Shown here: in pieces, positions 1 to 5,265 of the stretch | How positions within the stretch are numbered: the stretch's first letter is position 1 | How the letters are laid out: each line of letters begins with the position of its first letter | Assembly: GCA_018672815.1 (NCBI GenBank) | Contig: JABHDX010000033.1 | Span: 1-5,265 of the forward strand | Reading direction: 5' to 3' | Length of the DNA: 5,265 nucleotides | Source of the DNA: Gammaproteobacteria bacterium | Lineage (GTDB): Bacteria > Pseudomonadota > Gammaproteobacteria > UBA11654 | Translations under genes and position numbers: made by a program | Notes under the pieces: generated by a model | Told to the model about the DNA's origin: nothing | What the model saw: the letters and a program-made list of their open reading frames with translations, nothing else | Databases searched by the model: none

Positions 1-155
1 AAAGAGATCATATTACAAGTATAAATAGCCATAGTAATAAGATTAAAATAGAGGATCTAAACAGTTAATTGTTGGTAAAGAACAACATAATTTATGTATT
101 AACTTTATATCCCATTGATTTAAAAGATAAAAATATTATTTATTTTAGATATTCA
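1..155. other. AT-rich intergenic region with no recognisable gene
   Basis: This stretch has stop codons in all three forward frames within the first 70 bases and no convincing open frame on either strand. Base composition is extreme: the whole non-coding block 1-228 has 49 G or C in 228 bases, about 21%, against roughly 38-40% in the neighbouring genes. It is probably the distal upstream region of the dioxygenase gene. I see only short imperfect inverted repeats here, such as TTGTT at 69-73 facing AACAA at 81-85, too weak to call an operator or terminator. Confidence 0.6.
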
Positions 156-183
156 TTGACACTATTATCGTTTTTTTTACAAT
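156..183 (+). promoter_or_regulatory. Predicted sigma-70-type promoter of the dioxygenase gene
   Basis: A perfect -35 hexamer TTGACA lies at 156-161 and a -10 hexamer TACAAT (5 of 6 to consensus) at 178-183, separated by 16 bases, close to the preferred 17. The second half of the spacer is a run of eight T (171-178). Transcription would start near 190, leaving a leader of about 40 bases before the GTG start at 229. In DNA this AT-rich single hexamers arise by chance, but the pair at correct spacing directly upstream of a gene is persuasive. Confidence 0.6.
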
Positions 184-214
184 GAATTACACAGTAATAG
201 CTAACCAAATAAAT

Positions 215-218
215 GAGG
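215..218 (+). promoter_or_regulatory. Ribosome binding site deciding the GTG start at 229
   Basis: GAGG at 215-218, within TGAGGT, lies 10 bases before the GTG at 229. An ATG at 213 is in another frame and stops after four codons, so it is not the start. The first in-frame ATG is well inside the gene, after conserved-looking sequence, so the GTG is preferred. Confidence 0.6.
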
Positions 219-228
219 TTCAAATAAA

Positions 229-798
229 GTGAATATAGGCCAACCAATAAAAGAACTGGGTGATATTAACTATGAACCCTTAAGGGATAAAATTCTTTCA
301 TTGAGCGATAAGGAATGGGATGACAATGCAATACGCCAAGAAACATTCGATGTACATAAAAATACAAGCTCCTTGATTATGATTTTTTGTGATGGATGGC
401 CAGAGCTCACTATAACAAAAGAAAGTGGTTGGAATCATTTAGCGGAGATAGCAATGCCAATGATGGAAGGCATTATTGAAAATCATTATAAGCCGGGAGG
501 TACAATCATTAGAGCTATGGCTGCTAAATTATTTGCAGGACAAAGAATTACTCCTCACGTGGATAAGCACCCTTCTTTTCATATTGCTCATCGAATTCAT
601 ATACCGATCACAACCAATGCTCATGTTCGATTTACTTTAGCAGGGCGACCTTTTCAACTTCAGCTTGGCAAGGCCTATGAAGTTAATAATCAGTCCACAC
701 ACAGTGTCATGAATAGAGGCAAAGAAGATCGAATTACTTTTATTTTTGATTATATGCCAGAGGACATAAAATCTATGGCAAAGAATCTTAAAAACTAA
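229..798 (+). CDS. Aspartyl/asparaginyl beta-hydroxylase-like Fe(II)/2-oxoglutarate dioxygenase
   Basis: This 189-residue protein looks like a small, soluble member of the aspartyl/asparaginyl beta-hydroxylase family, which uses Fe(II), oxygen and 2-oxoglutarate to hydroxylate a substrate. The double-stranded beta-helix core covers about residues 85-175. The likely iron ligands are H110 and D112 (motif PHVD) and H158 (in THSV); R168 in DRITFIFD is placed to bind 2-oxoglutarate, and HRIHIP at 121-126 matches the conserved R-x-H strand of the family. There is no signal peptide, membrane anchor or TPR region, so it is probably cytoplasmic; this argues against LpxO, which is membrane-bound and longer. 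The start is GTG, supported by GAGG 10 bases upstream and a promoter at 156-183. It is transcribed alone and converges on the TPR-sulfotransferase gene with a 5-base gap. The substrate is unknown: a protein side chain, a free amino acid or a peptide product are all possible. The fold assignment is fairly firm, the specificity is not. Confidence 0.8.
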   Translation: MNIGQPIKELGDINYEPLRDKILSLSDKEWDDNAIRQETFDVHKNTSSLIMIFCDGWPELTITKESGWNHLAEIAMPMMEGIIENHYKPGGTIIRAMAAKLFAGQRITPHVDKHPSFHIAHRIHIPITTNAHVRFTLAGRPFQLQLGKAYEVNNQSTHSVMNRGKEDRITFIFDYMPEDIKSMAKNLKN

Positions 799-803
799 GC
801 TGA

Positions 804-2828
804 TTATTTTCTCAAAGACTGAGGTTTGGCATCATCATTTAGGCCATTCAAAAGAGGTGATAATGTTTCAATCAATTCACCTATATGACTTTCATAATTT
901 TTCCAAGCATACATAGCACCTTTATAGATGGGTTGTCGAACTTGTTCTGAGCTAGCAGTATTGATGGATCTTTTCGTTTCATAAAATTTTAGACATTGCT
1001 CTTCCCACTCTAAGCCACAAAAATCTAGAAGTTTCTTGGTCTCTATTTCTTGTTTTTCAAGCACAGATTCATAATGAAAGTCCATGATCTCTCCTGGAAA
1101 AAGATTATGCCAATGCCGCATCATTCGGTCATACTCTAAATAGTATTCACCAATTTCAAAAAGATCGTAACTCCAGGATTGTCCTTTATAAAAAAGTTGT
1201 TTATAGGAACTGATGCAACTGTCTAATGGGTGTCTACATGCATTAATAATTTTTGCATTAGGAAGAATGAGTTTAAGGAAGCCAATATTGGCAAAATTAT
1301 TAGGCATTTTATCAATAAAATAAGGACTTCCTGTACGATGTCGCTTAGTGGTTGTTAGGTAGCTTTCACCATACTCAATGAACTCATCATTATTCATTTC
1401 CAGTGCTGCATTTGGAAATTTAATACCCCTAGGCTTTGATTTTGTTAGCTTTCTAGTGAGCAACGAGAGATCAGGCAATTCTTTTGTTCCTTCAACTTGG
1501 GTATGACTCGCTAAAATTTGTTCGATTAAAGTTGATCCTGATCGAGGTAGTCCAACTATAAAAATAGGTGCCTGACTTTGATGACCCAAATTTCTTTTTT
1601 CATTAATAAATTCTTTATTAAATACTTCAATCAAAGCATCGTGTGTGGTTTGTGTTTGAACCGAATCATAGACTTCATCTTTTCGTCGCATAAAGGCACC
1701 AGCATCAAAATGATGCCATGCTTCATCAAATAAATTTTCTTTTTCTTTGGCATTAGCAAGAGCAATATGTAGAAAAGCTTTATTGCCGTCAGGAATTTCT
1801 GGATTCTCTATATGATCTTCCATTTGAGTGATTTCTTTTTGGTCAAATTGGTATGTCTTTAGATTAGCTAAGCTCCAGTAGGCTTCGGCAAAAAAGGGTT
1901 GAACTTCTATGACTTTTTTGTAGGCTGAAACTGATTCTTCATAATCCCCAATGGTTTTTAATGTGTTGCCTAACCCCATGTTACTTCCAATGTGATTTGG
2001 TTCTATTTTCAAAGCTTCACGGTATGCTTTTATAGCCCCTTCATGATTTCCTGATTGACCTAATATGGTTCCACGAAGCATGAAGCCGAAAGGTAAATTA
2101 GGTTGCAATTGAATCACTCGTTGAGCTGCATCAAGAGCTTTTCCAAATTCATCGGTGTCTGATAATGCTTCGGCTAGCTCCGCCCATGCTCCAGCAAATT
2201 TTGGTTTTAATTCAACTGCTCTCTGCAATAAAATTATTGCATCTTCTTTTTGCTCCATTTTTGAAGCTATTGAGGCAAGCAATTTAAGACCATTGACATC
2301 ATCTGGCTTCTCTTGTAGTGCTTCTCTACAAATTTTTTCAGCTTCCTCTGTATTGCCTTTATAGAATAACTGCGTAGCAGTAGCTAATTTTTCTTGAATA
2401 GGATCTAATTCAAGAACAGTTTGATAAATTTCTTGTGCTTCTTCATTTCTTCCTAATCCTTTGAATATTTGACCCAGTGTAATTAGGGCGCTTGTATTTT
2501 TTGGATTGAGATCTATTGCTTTCTCAAAACAAGCCAATGCTTTTTCAGGTTTGTTCTGTGCCAGCAATGCATTGCCTAATTCTTCATGTGCTGGAGCAAA
2601 ATCTGGAAACATTCTCAGTGTATGCTTTAATCGTTTAACAGCTGAGCCCGACTTTCCTTGTCTAATTAGAGCCACACATAAGAGTACTTGCGTATTAGGC
2701 TCACCATTGGATACTTGGCTGAGTGCTTTTCTGCATAGATCTTCAGCCATCTTTGGATCACCTGCATTCAAAAATGCTTTGGCTCGATCAAAAGACGCTT
2801 TTAAGGCTGACAGTTCATCATTAACCAT
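804..2828 (-). CDS. TPR-repeat sulfotransferase (PAPS-dependent)
   Basis: The 674-residue product joins an N-terminal tetratricopeptide array to a C-terminal sulfotransferase domain that would transfer sulfate from PAPS to an acceptor. About nine TPR units fill residues 10-325, with clear units near 78-111, 211-244, 245-278 and 279-312; such arrays usually bind a protein or peptide. A linker of roughly 90 residues follows. The sulfotransferase domain, about 420-660, starts with the 5'-phosphosulfate loop GLPRSGST (426-433). It also has DKMPNN (506-511), the 3'-phosphate-binding stretch CRHPLDSCISSY (531-542, with R532 and S540), and a C-terminal segment around VRQPIYKG (630-637) typical of bacterial TPST-like sulfotransferases. 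E450 in GTKEL is a candidate catalytic base by analogy with tyrosylprotein sulfotransferases; that is inference. No signal peptide is seen, so it is likely cytoplasmic. The ATG lies 11 bases after the potI stop and is preceded by AGAGAG, so it is probably the last gene of the pot transcript. The acceptor is unknown. Confidence 0.87.
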   Translation of the reverse strand: MVNDELSALKASFDRAKAFLNAGDPKMAEDLCRKALSQVSNGEPNTQVLLCVALIRQGKSGSAVKRLKHTLRMFPDFAPAHEELGNALLAQNKPEKALACFEKAIDLNPKNTSALITLGQIFKGLGRNEEAQEIYQTVLELDPIQEKLATATQLFYKGNTEEAEKICREALQEKPDDVNGLKLLASIASKMEQKEDAIILLQRAVELKPKFAGAWAELAEALSDTDEFGKALDAAQRVIQLQPNLPFGFMLRGTILGQSGNHEGAIKAYREALKIEPNHIGSNMGLGNTLKTIGDYEESVSAYKKVIEVQPFFAEAYWSLANLKTYQFDQKEITQMEDHIENPEIPDGNKAFLHIALANAKEKENLFDEAWHHFDAGAFMRRKDEVYDSVQTQTTHDALIEVFNKEFINEKRNLGHQSQAPIFIVGLPRSGSTLIEQILASHTQVEGTKELPDLSLLTRKLTKSKPRGIKFPNAALEMNNDEFIEYGESYLTTTKRHRTGSPYFIDKMPNNFANIGFLKLILPNAKIINACRHPLDSCISSYKQLFYKGQSWSYDLFEIGEYYLEYDRMMRHWHNLFPGEIMDFHYESVLEKQEIETKKLLDFCGLEWEEQCLKFYETKRSINTASSEQVRQPIYKGAMYAWKNYESHIGELIETLSPLLNGLNDDAKPQSLRK

Positions 2829-2833
2829 ATTAT

Positions 2834-2839
2834 CTCTCT
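2834..2839 (-). promoter_or_regulatory. Ribosome binding site of the TPR-sulfotransferase gene
   Basis: On the minus strand AGAGAG precedes the ATG at 2828 by 5 bases. It sits entirely in the 11-base gap directly after the potI stop codon (2840-2842). There is no room for a terminator or separate promoter in that gap, which supports read-through from potI. Confidence 0.5.
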
Positions 2840-3649
2840 TTATATTTTTGTCTTATTCTGCTTTGACATTATTAATGCTGCAATACTTACACCAATACTC
2901 ACAGCAAGTATCAGGATTGTTGCCAATGCATTTATATCTGGCGAAATGCCTAAACGTACTTTTGAGAAGATGAGCATGGGCAGTGTTGTTGCGCCAGGAC
3001 CAGAAACGAAACTTGCTATGACCAGATCATCTAATGAAAGAGTAAAAGATAAAAGCCATCCTGAGATCATTGCTGGAAAAATAATTGGAAGAGTAATGTC
3101 CCATAAAACTCTCAACGGCTTTGCTCCCAGATCCATTGCGGCTTCTTCCAAGGAGTCATTAATTTCTGTTAATCTTGATTGAATGATTACAGCGACATAA
3201 GCCATCGAGAATGTAATGTGTGCAATGGTAATGGTATTCATGCCTCTGGATGATGGCCAACCAATGAGGTTTTGAAGTGATACAAAAAGCAACAACAAAG
3301 AGAGTCCTGTGATTACTTCGGGCATCACCAAGGGCGATGCAATCATTCCCGAGAACAACATTCTTCCACGAAATTTCTTTAGTCTAGCCATTACAAAACC
3401 AGCCATTGTTCCCATTAGAGTTGCAAATGTTGCAGTGATTGTAGCAATCTTAAAACTGAGTAATGCAGCATTGAGAATATTTTCATTATTGAATAATTCA
3501 ACATACCATTTCAGTGACCACCCACCCCAAACTGTCACCAATCGAGAATCATTAAAAGAATAAATAATAACCAAAAGAATAGGGATATAAAGAAATGCAA
3601 AACCAAAGCACAATGCAGAGAAAATGAAGCGTGACCTTTGATTTAGCAT
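2840..3649 (-). CDS. potI: Putrescine ABC transporter permease PotI
   Basis: This 269-residue inner-membrane protein is one of the two permeases of a PotFGHI-type polyamine importer. It matches E. coli PotI (281 residues) along its length in recalled sequence, including SFNDSRLVTVW near residue 31, SPLVMPEVITGLSLLLLF at 105-122, and TLSLDDLVIASFVSGPGATT at 203-222. Six hydrophobic segments are visible (about 8-31, 66-88, 100-125, 138-156, 187-207, 240-262). The cytoplasmic EAA loop that docks on the ATPase is at 168-189, beginning EEAAMDLGA. The ATG overlaps the potH TAA stop by one base (TAATG), and GGTGG lies 4 bases upstream inside the end of potH, so translation is probably coupled. It is slightly shorter at the C-terminus than the E. 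coli protein. PotC of the spermidine system PotABCD is the close alternative, but the wording fits PotI better. Confidence 0.93.
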   Translation of the reverse strand: MLNQRSRFIFSALCFGFAFLYIPILLVIIYSFNDSRLVTVWGGWSLKWYVELFNNENILNAALLSFKIATITATFATLMGTMAGFVMARLKKFRGRMLFSGMIASPLVMPEVITGLSLLLLFVSLQNLIGWPSSRGMNTITIAHITFSMAYVAVIIQSRLTEINDSLEEAAMDLGAKPLRVLWDITLPIIFPAMISGWLLSFTLSLDDLVIASFVSGPGATTLPMLIFSKVRLGISPDINALATILILAVSIGVSIAALIMSKQNKTKI

Positions 3650-4575
3650 TATACCACCACTTCTGAATTGTCTTGTGCTTGTCTTTTCTGAAAATACACA
3701 ATGGGTAAGACCAGTAATAAAAGTAAAACAATGGCTACTGCCGATGCCACAGGCCAGTCTCTATTGAGAAAGAATTCATCAAAAAGAACTCTGCCAATCA
3801 TCAATGTATCAGCTCCTCCTAGGAGTGCTGGAATAACATATTCGCCAATGGCAGGTATAAAAACCAATAAGCAACCCGCTATAATTCCAGGGATGGATAA
3901 TGGCAGGGTCACATCCAAGAATCCTTGCCACCTTTTTGCACCCAAATCTGAAGCTGCCTCGAGTAATCTCACATCAAGTTTTACAAGGTTTGCATAGAGT
4001 GGAAGGATCATATAAGGCAAGTATGAGTAAACCATGCCAATGTATACCGCAGTATCTGTATAAAGAAGCTGAAGCGGTTGATCAATCAAGCCAAGCCAAA
4101 GAAGAAATCCATTGATAAGACCATTTGTTTTAAGGATTCCCATCCAAGAATACACTCTTAAAAGAAAGGAAATCCAGAAAGGAATCACAACCAATAGAAG
4201 TAAGATATTCCGAATGGGTTGAGGTGATCTTGCTATGCCATATGCAATCGGATAACCAATCAGTAGGGTAAAAACAGTTGCAATAAAGGCCAATTTAACG
4301 GAATTAAGATAGGTGACAAAATACAGAGAGTCTTGAAATAAATAGAAGAAGTTATCGAACGTTGTATAGATTGAAATACCACCGTTTTTGCCCTCATTAA
4401 AGAATGGAGTGAATGGAGGTTGAGCAATGATTGGATCCGCCAAACTGATCTTGAAAACAATGACAAATGGTGCAAGAAAGAAGAGCAACAACCAAATATA
4501 TGGAATGGCAACGATAAAATGCCTCCATAGGTTTTCTCTGAAAGAATTATTATTATTTATTAGTATTCCAGACAC
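3649..4575 (-). CDS. potH: Putrescine ABC transporter permease PotH
   Basis: This 308-residue inner-membrane permease pairs with PotI to form the channel of the polyamine importer. It follows E. coli PotH (317 residues) closely in recalled sequence: IPYIWLLLFFLAPFVIVFKISLAD at 24-47 (first membrane segment), RVYSWMGILK at 140-149, WLGLIDQPLQ at 160-169, FIPAIGEYVIPALLGG at 239-254 and NRDWPVASAVAI at 271-282. Further hydrophobic segments lie near 89-113, 123-145, 171-195, 228-250 and 275-296. The EAA loop is at 205-225, with LEAASDLGA at its start. The start is GTG, whose first base is the last base of the potG TAG stop (TAGTG), with GGGTGAG just upstream. The N-terminal tail before the first membrane helix is shorter than in E. 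coli. PotB is the only realistic alternative name. Confidence 0.93.
   Translation of the reverse strand: MSGILINNNNSFRENLWRHFIVAIPYIWLLLFFLAPFVIVFKISLADPIIAQPPFTPFFNEGKNGGISIYTTFDNFFYLFQDSLYFVTYLNSVKLAFIATVFTLLIGYPIAYGIARSPQPIRNILLLLVVIPFWISFLLRVYSWMGILKTNGLINGFLLWLGLIDQPLQLLYTDTAVYIGMVYSYLPYMILPLYANLVKLDVRLLEAASDLGAKRWQGFLDVTLPLSIPGIIAGCLLVFIPAIGEYVIPALLGGADTLMIGRVLFDEFFLNRDWPVASAVAIVLLLLLVLPIVYFQKRQAQDNSEVVV
3654..3658 (-). promoter_or_regulatory. Ribosome binding site of potI
   Basis: GGTGG on the minus strand, 4 bases before the potI ATG, is formed by the last valine codons of potH. Its position inside the upstream gene, with the one-base stop/start overlap, suggests that ribosomes finishing potH re-initiate on potI. 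Confidence 0.45.
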
Positions 4576-5265
4576 TACTCACCCAGTAACATTAGATTTT
4601 TATTTTCCCAAGAAAGGTAAACCTCATCTTCCCATTTGATAGATTGTACTGCACGATCCCTATTTTGTTTGCTGACCTGTATGATTTCACCACTCTCGGT
4701 TCTGACTCTATAGATTGAGAGATTTCCAAAGTAGCCAAAGTCCTCAACCACACCTTTCACATAATTTTTGACTTCCTCACTTGGAAATTCTTTTTGAATC
4801 ATGATTTTTTCCGGTCTAAGGGCAACCGAAATCTGTCCAGAACCATTAAAATCATAGGCATTAGACAATGACAATTGACCACCCAAAGCTTTACACTTAA
4901 GCAGAATTCTGTTTTGGTCATTCTCAATCATATCCGCATCTAGAAGGTTGATATTTCCTAAGAAATCAGCGACAAATTTAGATTCTGGGTTTTCATAAAT
5001 TAGATTGGGTGAACCAATTTGAATGAATTGCCCTTGTTCCATGATTGCGATCCTATCGGAAAGCGTCATCGCTTCTTCTTGGTCATGAGTTACAATCACA
5101 AATGTAATTCCCAATTGATCGTGTATGTCCATTAACTCAAACTGTGTGCTTTGACGAAGTTTTTTATCCAATGCTGCCATTGGTTCATCAAGAAGCAGGA
5201 CTTTTGGCTCTTTGATCAAAGACCTTGCTAGAGCAACCCGTTGTGATTGACCACCTGATAGCTGA
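4575..5265 (-). CDS. potG: Putrescine ABC transporter ATP-binding protein PotG (N-terminus outside window)
   Basis: This is the C-terminal 229 residues, plus one base, of the ATPase that powers polyamine uptake at the inner face of the membrane. The frame stays open to the right edge, so the gene is cut by the window; E. coli PotG has 377 residues, so about 150 N-terminal residues including Walker A are missing. Numbering from the first complete visible codon, the ABC signature LSGGQ is at 2-6, Walker B LLLDEP at 23-28, the D-loop ALD at 31-33 and the switch histidine H60 in VTHDQEEA. The C-terminal TOBE-type regulatory region follows, with ALRPEKIM at 148-155, closely matching PotG. The TTG at 5217-5219 is an internal leucine, not a start, because the ABC signature is encoded upstream of it in the same frame. 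The stop TAG shares its last base with the potH start. PotA is the alternative, but potH and potI downstream favour PotG. Confidence 0.92.
   Translation of the reverse strand, partial: QLSGGQSQRVALARSLIKEPKVLLLDEPMAALDKKLRQSTQFELMDIHDQLGITFVIVTHDQEEAMTLSDRIAIMEQGQFIQIGSPNLIYENPESKFVADFLGNINLLDADMIENDQNRILLKCKALGGQLSLSNAYDFNGSGQISVALRPEKIMIQKEFPSEEVKNYVKGVVEDFGYFGNLSIYRVRTESGEIIQVSKQNRDRAVQSIKWEDEVYLSWENKNLMLLGE
4578..4584 (-). promoter_or_regulatory. Ribosome binding site supporting the GTG start of potH
   Basis: GGGTGAG on the minus strand is formed by the last glycine and glutamate codons of potG. Its GGTGA core matches the 3' part of the consensus AGGAGGTGA and lies 3 bases before the GTG, a suitable aligned spacing. 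It supports initiation at the overlapping GTG rather than at a later codon. Confidence 0.5.

Noticed and set aside
3..68. Open frame from the left edge ending in TAA at 66-68, possibly the tail of an upstream plus-strand gene
   Set aside because: About 21 codons in very AT-rich DNA with no recognisable motif; chance open frames of this length are expected, so it cannot be supported.
69..87. Short inverted repeat TTGTT/AACAA as an operator or hairpin
   Set aside because: Only five base pairs of mostly A-T, in low-complexity DNA and far from the predicted promoter.
229..798. Lipid A hydroxylase LpxO as the name of the dioxygenase
   Set aside because: LpxO is longer and membrane-associated; this protein has no hydrophobic anchor and the match is to the general family motifs only.
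784..811. Intrinsic terminator between the convergent genes
   Set aside because: The stem is only four base pairs, two of them A-T at the loop end, and the T-rich stretch after it is interrupted.
2155..2973. Plus-strand open frames opposite the TPR-sulfotransferase and the end of potI
   Set aside because: They lie wholly opposite strongly supported coding sequence, their translations are serine- and alanine-rich antisense products without recognisable motifs, and no ribosome binding site or promoter supports them.
2946..4639. Other short open frames opposite or out of frame with potI, potH and potG, including a minus-strand one at 4260-4511
   Set aside because: The overlapping frames carry long, specific matches to PotG, PotH and PotI; these short frames are by-products of that coding sequence and show no domain or start signal.
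5217..5219. TTG as a possible start of potG
   Set aside because: In-frame codons upstream encode the ABC signature LSGGQ and the stretch leading to Walker B, so the real start lies beyond the right edge.

Overview
The window is a stretch of an AT-rich Gram-negative genome, most likely an alphaproteobacterium or a similar marine proteobacterium. That placement is an inference: the polyamine-transporter proteins are very close in wording to proteobacterial PotG/PotH/PotI, coding DNA is only about 38-40% GC by eye, the one long intergenic stretch is about 21% GC (49 of 228 bases counted), and a polyamine ABC operon next to a TPR-sulfotransferase and a small 2-oxoglutarate dioxygenase suits bacterioplankton. 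No RNA gene, mobile element, CRISPR array or long repeat was seen.

Layout. Bases 1-228 are non-coding and very AT-rich, ending in a good sigma-70-type promoter (TTGACA, 16-base spacer, TACAAT) and a ribosome binding site. This drives a plus-strand gene (229-798, GTG start) for a small soluble Fe(II)/2-oxoglutarate dioxygenase of the aspartyl/asparaginyl beta-hydroxylase type. Everything from 804 to the right edge lies on the minus strand and reads, in transcription order, potG (cut by the window edge; at least 229 C-terminal residues visible, including the ABC signature), potH, potI and then a 674-residue TPR-sulfotransferase. The three pot genes overlap by one base at each junction, and the sulfotransferase gene follows potI after 11 bases with its own ribosome binding site, so all four are probably one transcript.

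How the genes work together. PotG (ATPase), PotH and PotI (two inner-membrane permeases) form the core of a putrescine-type importer. The periplasmic binding protein (PotF in E. coli) is not in the window and would be expected upstream of potG, beyond the right edge. The last gene is not a transport component: it joins about nine TPR units to a PAPS-dependent sulfotransferase domain resembling bacterial relatives of tyrosylprotein sulfotransferases. It ends only 5 bases from the end of the convergent dioxygenase gene. Both flanking enzymes belong to families that modify proteins or small molecules after synthesis; whether they share a substrate cannot be told from the sequence. The pot genes are ordinary; the sulfotransferase/dioxygenase pair beside them is the part worth a second look.
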